DNA of 64,000 nucleotides from Chitinophagaceae bacterium (GTDB lineage Bacteria; Bacteroidota; Bacteroidia; Chitinophagales; Chitinophagaceae): NCBI GenBank assembly GCA_004297075.1, contig SCVK01000305.1:1-64000 (forward strand). Direction: 5' to 3'. The first letter of the stretch is position 1, and every line of letters starts with the position of its first letter. Both the position numbers and the translations under genes were made by a program. The notes beneath the pieces were generated by a model, which was not told the DNA's origin, did not search any database, and saw only the letters and a program-made list of their open reading frames with translations. Shown here in pieces: positions 19,949 to 29,331 of the stretch.

Positions 19949-20293
19949 TTATGGCTTCTCCTTTTCCGGTACCAATACAAAATAACTCGCTTTAAACTTA
20001 TCCTTCACTACTTCACCCTGTACCCTGGCTTTTCGTATCGCATTACAGAACCCATCTTTCGCATGTGCATCGCCCAGCGAATCAATATGTACCCCTTCTA
20101 CAAAATAGGATTTACCATTGATGCGCACCGCCAGGTCGCAGGTTTTACCGGGCAGACCCAGTTTACACTGGCCGCAGGCGGCTTCTACGGTTTGTACGGG
20201 TTTGGTTTTATCGGGTGTGCCTTGTTTTTTTTCCTGTGCCCATAAACCGGTAGTGGTTATAACCAGGCAGAAAAGCGCGTACATGATTTTCAT
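19949..20293 (-). CDS. Small secreted DUF6370-like protein
   Basis: Signal peptide; 'CGQCKLGLPGKTCDLAVRINGKSYFV...GDAHAKDGFC'. Confidence 0.65.
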   Translation of the reverse strand: MKIMYALFCLVITTTGLWAQEKKQGTPDKTKPVQTVEAACGQCKLGLPGKTCDLAVRINGKSYFVEGVHIDSLGDAHAKDGFCNAIRKARVQGEVVKDKFKASYFVLVPEKEKP

Positions 20294-20492
20294 ATAGATC
20301 TTATTGTGTGTAAAAAAATATCGTCCGTAAAAAAAATATTTTATTCGTTGTTTTTCTTTTGATAACCAATTCGCTACTTAAAAAAACAGATTCATTTTTT
20401 GATTCTGCCACGCCACAAAAAAAAATTTCTTGCGAAACACAGCCAACCAAAACTACTCAGCAAGCGTACCTCTCTAAAAATAATACATACCA

Positions 20493-21305
20493 ATGAAAAA
20501 GATCCACCTTCTTTTTACGATGGCTGCTGCCACGTTCCTATTAATCAGTTGCAAGAAGAACACTGTTACCAACACTCCCACCGTAACCTGGTCAAAAACC
20601 GTTACCATGAGTGCAAAATACGAAGTACCGGCCATTGCCAACCGTACAGAAACTGCTGTGGCCACACTGGAACTGCTGAGTGATAACACCCTCAGGTACA
20701 ATATCGCAGTAACCGGTTTAGCAGCCGGCGATGCATTAACGGCTGCACATATCCATGCGGGTAACGCCGGATCGAATGGTGCAGTCAAAATTCCCTTCGA
20801 CGGAACCTTCAGCGCCGCTGGTGTTTCTGGTGTAACCCCTGTACTGAGAGCCGGACAGATAGACACTTTACAAAACATGGAAACCTATGTAAACATTCAT
20901 AGTACACAGGCGCCCGCTGGATTATTACGCGGGCAGGTAGACAGCAAGATCGTTTTTGCAGCAGACCTGCTCATGAGCGGTGCCAACGAAGTTCCGGCTG
21001 TTAATACAACCGCTTTCGGACTGGCCGTGATCCGTTTAACAGAAAACAAAAAAACCTATCTGAAAGTGAGCATGACCGGTCTCGAAGCCGGCGATGTAAT
21101 GAGTGCGGCCCATATTCATACTGCCGCTGCCAATGCCAACGGACCCGTATTACTGGGCTTCTATGCCGCAGAAGCTGATTTTAATACTTTAAAAGTGATC
21201 AGCGTTTCTGATGCTGTTTACAGTTCGCTGTTAAGTGATGCTATTTATATTAACGCACACTCCGTGGCACATGCTGCCGGTGTGGTAAGAGCACAGATCC
21301 GCTAA
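20493..21305 (+). CDS. Lipoprotein with two CHRD domains
   Basis: Lipobox 'LLISCKK'; two units with 'AAHIHAGNAGSNG' and 'AAHIHTAAANANG'. Confidence 0.88.
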   Translation: MKKIHLLFTMAAATFLLISCKKNTVTNTPTVTWSKTVTMSAKYEVPAIANRTETAVATLELLSDNTLRYNIAVTGLAAGDALTAAHIHAGNAGSNGAVKIPFDGTFSAAGVSGVTPVLRAGQIDTLQNMETYVNIHSTQAPAGLLRGQVDSKIVFAADLLMSGANEVPAVNTTAFGLAVIRLTENKKTYLKVSMTGLEAGDVMSAAHIHTAAANANGPVLLGFYAAEADFNTLKVISVSDAVYSSLLSDAIYINAHSVAHAAGVVRAQIR

Positions 21306-21317
21306 AAAAATGATGAC

Positions 21318-21388
21318 AAACAAGAGAGAGAGGCGTAAAAAGCACAATGTAAATGGCAGTTTATTTGGGTTTCGTCTCTCTCTTGTTT
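21318..21388 (+). terminator. Long-loop hairpin downstream of the CHRD gene
   Basis: AAACAAGAGAGAGA ... TCTCTCTCTTGTTT, 14 bp perfect arms, ~43 nt loop. Confidence 0.55.
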
Positions 21389-21823
21389 AAATCAATACTG
21401 TTTTATTTACGATCTAATCATTCCGGCAAATCCATTCTGTGGTTTTGCAGCTAATTACACTAAACATTTATCATACACATGTGCAACATTCAATGGTTGA
21501 TACAGCAGCTCTGTAAAATCAACTGTATCATTACTCCCAACCGCCCGGGAGCAGAGGGTTCCCTTTCACCGGGTATCACATTACCGCTCTGTTATTTCAG
21601 GGATTGTTTCGGGTTTAGCCTTCTGGGGGTTTGCTGTTTCCTGACATACCTCGTTCGTAAATTTTTTTTATCAAACAATGCCAGCCAGATAGATCAATAA
21701 GGGGGAAGATCGAGGTTTACAGTTGATCGCCGTGCTTTTGTATGGTTATATCCTTACCCGCAAAAGCCGGCACTCCCTTTCCCCTCTTTCTCGCTTATCC
21801 ACTCTTAGTGAACCCTGCTAATC

Positions 21824-21882
21824 ACCGTGCCCTTGTGCCTTGGTGTGAAATTTTATACCACACCAAGGCACAAGAGCACGGT
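21824..21882. repeat. Large intergenic hairpin
   Basis: ACCGTGCCCTTGTGCCTTGGTGTG - 11 nt - CACACCAAGGCACAAGAGCACGGT, 24 bp arms, one mismatch. Confidence 0.85.
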
Positions 21883-22054
21883 TGATTTCCGCAACTTTCT
21901 TTATTCCTTCTTTTCTTCGTTCTTCTCTTATTGCAACCTCCCACACTTTTAGCTATTACGCTGATAGTCGGAGGATATTTCGATAAGAGCTAAAAAAAAG
22001 AAAAAGCAAAAGAGGGACTCTCTGATGGCTTCGCCTTTGCGGGAATAAAAAATT

Positions 22055-24094
22055 TTATTGCATGGCCTGCAGCTCTTTCTGTAAGCGGAACATTTCATCG
22101 CGTAACCTTGCCGCTTCAATAAAGTCCAGGTCGCGGGCGGCTTTTTCCATTTCTTTTTTGGTCTTGCTGATCGCTTTCTCCATCTGCGGAATGGTCTGGT
22201 AACTCACCTGCTCTTCGGCCGCTTCATGTTTCACGAGTTCCTCATCTTTCTGCAACGCATAAGGATTAGACGGATCATAGCCCTTAATATCCAGCACCGA
22301 TCCCTGCGCATATACCTGCTCAATCGATTTAATAATGGTTTTAGGTGTAATACCATGTTCGGTATTATACTGCACCTGTTTCTCTCGCCTGCGGCTGGTC
22401 TCGTCAATGGTACGCTGCATGCTTTCCGTCATCTGGTCGGCATAAAAAATCACGCGGCCCTCCACATTACGTGCGGCGCGGCCCGCGGTCTGCGTCAGGC
22501 TTCTTTCGTTACGCAAAAAGCCTTCCTTATCTGCATCCAGTATGGCCACCAATGCTACTTCGGGCAGGTCCAGTCCTTCACGTAATAAATTCACACCCAC
22601 CAATACATCAATTTCTCCCAAACGTAACTGCCGCAGAATCTCTACCCGCTCCAGTGTATCCACATCGCTATGAATGTATTTGGATTTGATATTGATGCGC
22701 CCGAGGTATTTATCCATCTCTTCCGCCATACGTTTGGTTAAAGTGGTAACCAATACCCGGTAACCCTGTTTTACTGTTTTATCAATCTCTTCCAGCAGGT
22801 CATCAATCTGGTTCACACTCGGGCGGATCTCGATCGGCGGATCCAGTAATCCCGTAGGGCGCACGATCTGCTCCACCACCACACCACCCGTTTTCTCGAG
22901 CTCATAATCGCCGGGGGTGGCACTTACAAAAATGGTTTGACCAATCAGGCTCTCAAACTCATGAAAGTTCAGGGGTCGGTTATCCATCGCACTCGGCAAA
23001 CGGAAGCCATAATCCACCAGCACCATTTTACGGCTCCTGTCGCCGCCGTACATGCCGGCCACCTGGGGTATGGTCTGGTGACTCTCATCGATCACCATCA
23101 GGTAATCTTTCGGAAAATAATCCAGCAAACAGAAGGGTCGCGTACCGGGTTTGCGACGGTCGAAAAAGCGGGAGTAGTTTTCAATACCGTTACAATAGCC
23201 CAGCTCGCGGATCATTTCCATATCATATTCCACCCGCTCTTTTAAACGCTGGGCCTCAATGTATTTGCCGGTTTTCGTAAAATATTCCACCTGCGCCATC
23301 ATCTCGTCCTGGATCTCGTGCATCACTTCCACGATCATGTCTTTGGGGGCGAGGTACAGCGTAGCCGGAAAAATGGCGGCATTCTCCATAATGCCAATGC
23401 GTTTGCTGCTGCTGGTTTCAATGCTTTCGATCTCTTCAATCTCATCGCCAAAAAAAGTGATGCGGTAACCAAAGTCCACATAGGGCAGGTTAATATCCAC
23501 CGTATCGCCCTTTACCCTGAAAGTACCTCGGGTAAAATCGCCCTGCGAGCGGTTGTATAAACTGTTTACGAGTGCATGCAGAAAAGCCTGCCGGCTAATG
23601 ACCATACCTTTGTGTATGCGGATGATGCCGTTCTCGTATTCGGTAGGGTTACCCATACCATAAATACAACTCACACTGGCCACCACAATAATATCGCGCC
23701 GTCCGCTCAGCAGTTGCGATGTGGCCTGTAAGCGCAGTTTATCGAGTTCTTCGTTAATACTCAGGTCTTTTTCAATATAGGTATCGCTCACGGGCATATA
23801 GGCTTCGGGCTGGTAGTAATCGTAATAACTAACAAAATAACCCACGGCATTATCCGGGAAAAACTGTTTGAACTCGCCATACAACTGCGCCACCAGGGTT
23901 TTATTATGCGTAAGCACCAGGGTGGGGCGTTGGGTGTTCTGGATCAGGTTGGCAATGGTAAAGGTTTTACCCGAGCCGGTAACCCCCAGCAGGGTCTGGA
24001 AAGCTTCGCCCTCGTTCACTCCCTCGGTAAGTTGTTGAATAGCATTGGGTTGATCGCCGGAGGGTTGGTAGGAGGAGTGAAGTTTGAAAGGCAT
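22055..24094 (-). CDS. uvrB: Excinuclease ABC subunit B
   Basis: 679 aa; 'LLGVTGSGKTFTIANLI', 'YYDYYQPEAYMP', 'LREGLDLPEVALVAILDADKEGFLR', C-terminal UVR motif. Confidence 0.99.
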   Translation of the reverse strand: MPFKLHSSYQPSGDQPNAIQQLTEGVNEGEAFQTLLGVTGSGKTFTIANLIQNTQRPTLVLTHNKTLVAQLYGEFKQFFPDNAVGYFVSYYDYYQPEAYMPVSDTYIEKDLSINEELDKLRLQATSQLLSGRRDIIVVASVSCIYGMGNPTEYENGIIRIHKGMVISRQAFLHALVNSLYNRSQGDFTRGTFRVKGDTVDINLPYVDFGYRITFFGDEIEEIESIETSSSKRIGIMENAAIFPATLYLAPKDMIVEVMHEIQDEMMAQVEYFTKTGKYIEAQRLKERVEYDMEMIRELGYCNGIENYSRFFDRRKPGTRPFCLLDYFPKDYLMVIDESHQTIPQVAGMYGGDRSRKMVLVDYGFRLPSAMDNRPLNFHEFESLIGQTIFVSATPGDYELEKTGGVVVEQIVRPTGLLDPPIEIRPSVNQIDDLLEEIDKTVKQGYRVLVTTLTKRMAEEMDKYLGRINIKSKYIHSDVDTLERVEILRQLRLGEIDVLVGVNLLREGLDLPEVALVAILDADKEGFLRNERSLTQTAGRAARNVEGRVIFYADQMTESMQRTIDETSRRREKQVQYNTEHGITPKTIIKSIEQVYAQGSVLDIKGYDPSNPYALQKDEELVKHEAAEEQVSYQTIPQMEKAISKTKKEMEKAARDLDFIEAARLRDEMFRLQKELQAMQ

Positions 24095-24100
24095 GGGGGA

Positions 24101-24149
24101 GAGTCTGGAGTTTGGAGTTAATAGTTAAGAGTGTAAAGTTAGTAGTTGT
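24101..24149. repeat. Degenerate heptamer repeat upstream of uvrB
   Basis: gagtctg|gagtttg|gagttaa|tagttaa|gagtgta|aagttag|tagttgt. Confidence 0.7.
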
Positions 24150-24224
24150 TTAGGAACGCAGAAAGGGTATGAGGTGGTTGGGGGCATTGGGTTGGGTATG
24201 ATTTGTATGACAGGGACAAGGGGT

Positions 24225-24252
24225 GAATGCAGAATGCTTAACGCAGAACGCT
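24225..24252. repeat. Degenerate heptamer repeat (RAACGCY-like)
   Basis: gaatgca|gaatgct|taacgca|gaacgct. Confidence 0.65.
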
Positions 24253-24369
24253 TGTTGCGCTTGTGTCGATGGAAGCGGCATCGCACACTTGGGCGGCGGA
24301 TATACCAATCGGCTGGAGCTATTGCAAGTCTGCCAAATCAGTAGTATATTTTCTAGCAAATGAATCGCC

Positions 24370-24675
24370 ATGCGAAATTATTCGATTGTTGGTTGCCTGT
24401 TATTGCTGTTATTCTTTACCTCATTTAGTTCACACCCTGCCGCCATTGTTTATGGCAGGTGTGTCGGTTCCGCGTCCTGCCGGGCCTGCAGTAGCTGTTC
24501 ATCCTGCAATTATTGTCGCGGCGGCGGTACCTGCGGTGTTTGCGCGGCACCGGAAAAGCCAAAGAAAGAGCCCGCTAAAAAAAGCGGCCAGTGCCAGGCT
24601 ACCACCAAAAAGGGTAGCCAATGCAGCAGAACCGCCAAGGCAGGAAGTAGTTATTGCTGGCAGCATGCAAAATGA
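24370..24675 (+). CDS. Small secreted Cys-rich protein with C-terminal DUF5763-like Cys/His motif
   Basis: Signal peptide; CxxC ladder 'CRACSSCSSCNYC'; C-terminal 'GQCQATTKKGSQCSRTAKAGSSYCWQH'. Confidence 0.7.
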   Translation: MRNYSIVGCLLLLLFFTSFSSHPAAIVYGRCVGSASCRACSSCSSCNYCRGGGTCGVCAAPEKPKKEPAKKSGQCQATTKKGSQCSRTAKAGSSYCWQHAK

Positions 24676-24700
24676 ATGGGTTATTCTTTTCCCGCTCCCC

Positions 24701-24752
24701 AAGAGTCGCTCCAAAAAAGACAATTCCTGTAGAACACCATTCATTTATAACC
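24701..24752. repeat. 52 bp direct repeat, copy 1
   Basis: aagagtcgctccaaaaaagacaattcctgtagaacaccattcatttataacc; 51/52 identical to 24898-24949. Confidence 0.92.
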
Positions 24753-24780
24753 ACAGGCTGGGGGCTACGCTCCCATTATA

Positions 24781-24826
24781 CTTCCGGGCTTCAGCCCTGA
24801 GGTAGTAGAGGGCTGAAGCCCGGAAG
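24781..24826. repeat. Perfect 18 bp inverted repeat
   Basis: CTTCCGGGCTTCAGCCCT-gaggtagtag-AGGGCTGAAGCCCGGAAG. Confidence 0.92.
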
Positions 24827-24844
24827 CCCAACAACACGCCCAAT

Positions 24845-24864
24845 CCCCATGCTAAAGCATGGGG
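24845..24864. repeat. Palindrome CCCCATGC-taaa-GCATGGGG, copy 1
   Basis: Perfect 8 bp arms; identical copy at 28939. Confidence 0.92.
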
Positions 24865-24897
24865 TTAATAAAATCCATTGTGCTTTTCTCGATCCCT

Positions 24898-24949
24898 AAG
24901 AGTCGCTCCAAAAAAGACGATTCCTGTAGAACACCATTCATTTATAACC
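24898..24949. repeat. 52 bp direct repeat, copy 2
   Basis: 51/52 identical to 24701-24752. Confidence 0.92.
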
Positions 24950-25332
24950 CCAGCCTTCAGGCTGTCTCACCACCCCTTCAAGTGGGACTCAGGTGCCCTT
25001 CAACTCCGCTTCCGGTTCAGTCTTCCTTCAGTTCTTACCCGGTTTTCACTCAATTGTCTTGTACTGAAAAGACTTTACAGGTGTAGGTGTAAATACTGTG
25101 AGGGCTTTTCGGTAGCCAAAGGAACAGATGAACAGACGAGCCGAAAACACAGAACATAGAACCCCCTATTACCCCAACCTTCAGCCCTGCTGAAGGGTTG
25201 AAGTTCTCCGGTTTGGGCAATAAAACAATTATAGTGCTACCTCGTCATTTTGGCTACAACCAAACTCAATATGGCAACCCCGATGCTTTTTCTTCAGCTG
25301 AGATTTGTACTATAAAAAAGTAAATAAAAGAA

Positions 25333-26154
25333 ATGCAGAAAACCATTTTTATTACCGGAGCATCGGCAGGGCTCGGGAAGGCCACTGCTAAACTGTTTCA
25401 GTTGCGCGGCTGGCAGGTGATAGCTACCATGCGAAACCCCGAAAACGAAACGGAGTTAACAACACTGGCAAATGTTACCATACATAAGCTGGATGTAACA
25501 GACGAAAAACAAATCAATGATACGGTGCAGGCCATTATCAAGCAATACCCGGTTGATCTTGTACTCAATAACGCGGGTTACGGATTGGTGGGTGTATTAG
25601 AAGCTTTATCAGATGAACAAATCGTCCGGCAAATTAATACCAATTTATTGGGGGTAATCAGAACCACACGGGCGTTTTTACCTTATTTCCGGGCGCGGAA
25701 AAAGGGAATGTTCATTAATATCTCCTCCATCTTTGGCCTTACCGGTTACCCAACCTGTTCGGTATATGCCGCTACCAAATTTGCCATAGATGGCTTTTCT
25801 GAAAGTCTGGCCTATGAACTGGCACATACAGGTATTACCGTAAAAATAATAGCGCCGGGAGGCATTCAAACCGATTTTGCAGGACGTTCAATGGATGGCG
25901 GCACACATACGGCTTATAAACAGCTGGTAGAAAAAGTTAGTGCAGGTTATAGTGAAGAGCGGGTTCGCCAATTTTCCACTGCCAACAGTATTGCCGAACA
26001 GATCTATGAAGCGGCATCTGATAACAGAAACCAGCTACGCTACATTGCCGGAAAAGATGCTGTTGATATATACGAAGAAAGAATACGGCTGGGCGCAGAA
26101 GGGCAATATGTAAAAGTGAAAAAATTATTTGATAACGAAATCTTTATACAATGA
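25333..26154 (+). CDS. SDR-family oxidoreductase
   Basis: 'IFITGASAGLGKATAK', 'LVLNNAGYG', 'YAATKFAIDG'. Confidence 0.95.
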   Translation: MQKTIFITGASAGLGKATAKLFQLRGWQVIATMRNPENETELTTLANVTIHKLDVTDEKQINDTVQAIIKQYPVDLVLNNAGYGLVGVLEALSDEQIVRQINTNLLGVIRTTRAFLPYFRARKKGMFINISSIFGLTGYPTCSVYAATKFAIDGFSESLAYELAHTGITVKIIAPGGIQTDFAGRSMDGGTHTAYKQLVEKVSAGYSEERVRQFSTANSIAEQIYEAASDNRNQLRYIAGKDAVDIYEERIRLGAEGQYVKVKKLFDNEIFIQ

Positions 26155-27026
26155 TTGTTATTACAGGAGGGTCGGGTAAAATAGGTTCCAGGGTGGCCGC
26201 AGATTTATTGGCAAAACATGTAAAAGTAAAACTGATCGGCAGAAATGCGGAAACCTTAGTATCACTACAAAAAGCAGGTGCAGAAATCGCGTTAGGGCAA
26301 ATGACAGATATGCCATTTTTACGTGGCGCTTTTGCAGGTGCCAAAGCCGTTTTACTGATGTTGCCGCCCGATAAAAATACACTGGACTTTGGTGCTTTAC
26401 AGGATGAAATTGGTGAGGCGCAAGTGCAGGCAATCTTACATACGGGTGTAAAAAATGTGGTTTTTATCTCCTCGCAGGGCGCCCACGATATTGAGCATAC
26501 GGGTACTGTAAAGGGTTTGGGCAGACAAGAGATAAGATTAAACCGGCTTCCTGCCGATGTACATGTGCTGAGTCTGCGGCCAGAAGCTTTTATGGAAAAT
26601 TGCATTGAATCATTAAAGTTGTTCAATACCATCGCAAACCCATTAAGACCAGCTATACGCACAGGACTAATTGCCACCAACGATATTGCTCAATTGGCAG
26701 CATCTCAGCTGGTAAGCCTGGCTTTTCGTGGCAAAACACACCAGGATCTTTTGGGAAACAGGGATTACACACAAACAGAAATAGCGGGCATAGTGGGAAA
26801 AGCAATTGGCAACCCGGCACTTCAATATGTACAATATTCCTATGAAGCGTATAAAAACACCTTGTTGAAAACCGGCATGTCTGAAAGCAGGGCCGATATG
26901 ATTACCGAACGCTATAGGGCAATCAATGACGGATATTTCAACAACGCCGTTCGCGATCAGCTATCTACCACACCAACCACATTGGAGTATTTTGCAGAAA
27001 CGGTTCTCAGACCAATGTTTGGATAG
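26151..27026 (+). CDS. NAD(P)H-binding NmrA-like protein
   Basis: 'MIVITGGSGKIGSRVAADLL'; ATGA overlap with the SDR gene. Confidence 0.9.
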   Translation: MIVITGGSGKIGSRVAADLLAKHVKVKLIGRNAETLVSLQKAGAEIALGQMTDMPFLRGAFAGAKAVLLMLPPDKNTLDFGALQDEIGEAQVQAILHTGVKNVVFISSQGAHDIEHTGTVKGLGRQEIRLNRLPADVHVLSLRPEAFMENCIESLKLFNTIANPLRPAIRTGLIATNDIAQLAASQLVSLAFRGKTHQDLLGNRDYTQTEIAGIVGKAIGNPALQYVQYSYEAYKNTLLKTGMSESRADMITERYRAINDGYFNNAVRDQLSTTPTTLEYFAETVLRPMFG

Positions 27027-27064
27027 AAAATAACATTCAGTCTTGTTTATATAAACCTATAACA

Positions 27065-27583
27065 ATGAAACAAAAAGTGGAAAGACCCGGTAAACATCAA
27101 AAAAGCCCGGAAAGGGAAGTACAGGAAGTACTGGCGCAATATGTAAGAGCAGCTGATGCGCTGGATGGTGAAAGACTAAGCAATCTATTCATGGCCGATG
27201 GAAAAGTGGAGATCTATGATTTCAATGCCGGCAAGCCCAGACAGTTATTGGTTCTATCCGGTAAACAGGAAATTACCAATGCCATCTCCCACCTGATGAA
27301 AGCGCTCCCGGCCAAAGGCTGAAGTCATCATACTACGCATGATCCTATTATTTCTATTACTGGTGACGAAGCCGAAATGGATGCCCGGTTTATCCGGTTT
27401 GATTCGGTTGGTGCAGAGCAGCCTGAAAACGGCTGGCCCACTGGTACCGTAGGTTTACAAGGGAGTGTAACACCCACAGAATCCGGTTACTATAAGCCTA
27501 CTTTACATAAGATAAATGGTGAATGGAAAATGAGTACCCATCGGATTTACCACGACCTGACATTGGCTGTTCCTGAAAAATAA
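27065..27583 (+). pseudogene. SnoaL/NTF2-like protein interrupted by one in-frame TGA
   Basis: 27065-27322 and 27377-27583 are in the same frame; ...KALPAKG*SHHTTHDPIISITGDEAEMDARF... has no other stop between them. Confidence 0.8.
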
Positions 27584-27611
27584 ATACTAGAGGAAAGTAT
27601 ACCTTAGCAAT

Positions 27612-28529
27612 ATGGAAAGTGAAAAAAAAATACCGCTTAAACTGAATTCTATTTCTGCTTTACACAAAGTTTTAGGCTTTCCAAAACCATCCCATCCCCT
27701 GATCAGCCTGGTGAATTACGCAGACATTCAAACCCCTTACGAGGAGTGGCCCAAATCTATCCTGCTAAATTTTTATAAAATCTCTTACAAAAAAAGTTTA
27801 ACCGGAAAAATCAAATACGGTCAGGGTTATTATGATTTTGACGAAGGTGGATTGTCGTTTATTTCACCCAACCAGGTCATTGCCTGTGCTGATGATGAGC
27901 AGGATTATTCAGGTTACACGCTGCTGATTCATCCGGATTTTCTGAGAGGTTACCCGCTCGATAATAAGATCAAAACCTTTGGCTTTTTTTCCTATACAGC
28001 AAATGAGGCGCTGTTTCTTTCTGACAGGGAAAAACAGGTTATCCTTTCTGTTTTTGAGAACATCAGGGAAGAACTCGATAACACGATCGATGATTTTAGC
28101 CAGGATCTGGTTATCTCTCATATTGAAGTTCTGCTCAATTATAGTAACCGTTTCTATAAGCGGCAATTCATCACCCGAAAAGCAGTCAATCACGATCTGC
28201 TTGCCAAACTGGAACAGCTGTTGAACAACTATTTTAACAAAGAAGAGTCGCTCAGCAGGGGTCTTCCCACTGTTGAGTACCTGGCAGAGCAGCTCAATCT
28301 TTCGCCCCGTTATCTGAGCGATGTACTCCGTTCTTTAACAGGCCATAATGCACAACAGAAAATTCACGATACACTGATTGAAAAAGCCAAAGAATATCTG
28401 ACGGCAACCAATTTATCTGTTGCAGAAGTTGCCTTTCGGTTAGGATTTGAGCATCCACAGTCATTCAACAAACTGTTTAAGAAAAAAACCAACCAGACAC
28501 CAATAGAATTCAAACACTCTTCCCAGTAA
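27612..28529 (+). CDS. AraC-family transcriptional regulator
   Basis: C-terminal 'SPRYLSDVLRSLTGHNAQQKIHDTLIEKAKEYL...VAEVAFRLGFEHPQSFNKLFKKKTNQTPIEF'. Confidence 0.95.
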   Translation: MESEKKIPLKLNSISALHKVLGFPKPSHPLISLVNYADIQTPYEEWPKSILLNFYKISYKKSLTGKIKYGQGYYDFDEGGLSFISPNQVIACADDEQDYSGYTLLIHPDFLRGYPLDNKIKTFGFFSYTANEALFLSDREKQVILSVFENIREELDNTIDDFSQDLVISHIEVLLNYSNRFYKRQFITRKAVNHDLLAKLEQLLNNYFNKEESLSRGLPTVEYLAEQLNLSPRYLSDVLRSLTGHNAQQKIHDTLIEKAKEYLTATNLSVAEVAFRLGFEHPQSFNKLFKKKTNQTPIEFKHSSQ

Positions 28530-28538
28530 ACAACCCGA

Positions 28539-28874
28539 ATGGATATTCAAACATTTATACAAGACTGGTTGGCAGCAGGTAACGCCTATGACATTGATCT
28601 TTATTTGAAACAATACCATAAAGATGCTGTGCTGGATGACCCTTCGGTTGGGCGTTCTTTTGTGGGACACAAAGGGATCCGAAAATATTTTGAGGATTAT
28701 TTCATAGGGTACAAAACACAAACACGGCTTGTTACCTTAGAAATCATCAGTAAGGCCAAAGCCCATATTGAAGTGGAGTTCACCGGAGCGTTTCCTGAGG
28801 GAAAAATAGGAGGACGGTTTGATTTTACATTCAAAGAGGGGAAAATACTATCGGTCAAAGCCGATCTGCTGTAA
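28539..28874 (+). CDS. SnoaL/NTF2-like protein
   Basis: 111 aa; 'WLAAGNAYDIDLYLKQYHKDAVLDDPSVGRSFVGHKGIRKYFEDYF'. Confidence 0.85.
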   Translation: MDIQTFIQDWLAAGNAYDIDLYLKQYHKDAVLDDPSVGRSFVGHKGIRKYFEDYFIGYKTQTRLVTLEIISKAKAHIEVEFTGAFPEGKIGGRFDFTFKEGKILSVKADLL

Positions 28875-28938
28875 AAGAAACCAAGCCGCAGTCTGAAGGC
28901 TTGGGGCTAAAGCCCGACACCTTAACAAGACACCCAAT

Positions 28939-28958
28939 CCCCATGCTAAAGCATGGGG
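28939..28958. repeat. Palindrome CCCCATGC-taaa-GCATGGGG, copy 2 in a diverged ~130 bp repeat
   Basis: Perfect copy of 24845-24864; flanks also align. Confidence 0.92.
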
Positions 28959-29331
28959 TTAATATAATTTAGTTGTCTCATTCTCTTTCCCAAAGCCTTC
29001 ACCGAAAAACAACAGCTCCTTTGCAACACCTACCTATCTATAATTCCAGCCTTCATGCTAGGGCAAATTATCATGATAGATTCCCCGGGCTTCAGCCCCA
29101 ACAACAGCCCGGCACTAACGGGCCTACAATATATAAAAGGGGGTACTTATTCCACTCGCTGAAGCGCAGGGTAATAGAAAAAATAGGTTGAGATTGTCGC
29201 ACTGTCCCGCCAACCCCTAACCCCTTACTGCGCGTTTCAACGAGAGGATAACAAGGTCTGATAAAAACGAGCAGGCAGCTGTGTTCTTATGGCGGATTTG
29301 AAACAGAAAAATCAAACATACTTTACAATAC

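Noticed and set aside
21479-21700. 73 aa plus-strand ORF in the intergenic gap
   Set aside because: No convincing signal, motif or ribosome-binding site; treated as non-coding
24663-25240. Possible CRISPR array (direct repeats and palindromes)
   Set aside because: Only two 52 bp repeats, irregular spacing of 145 bp, different internal palindromes and no cas genes
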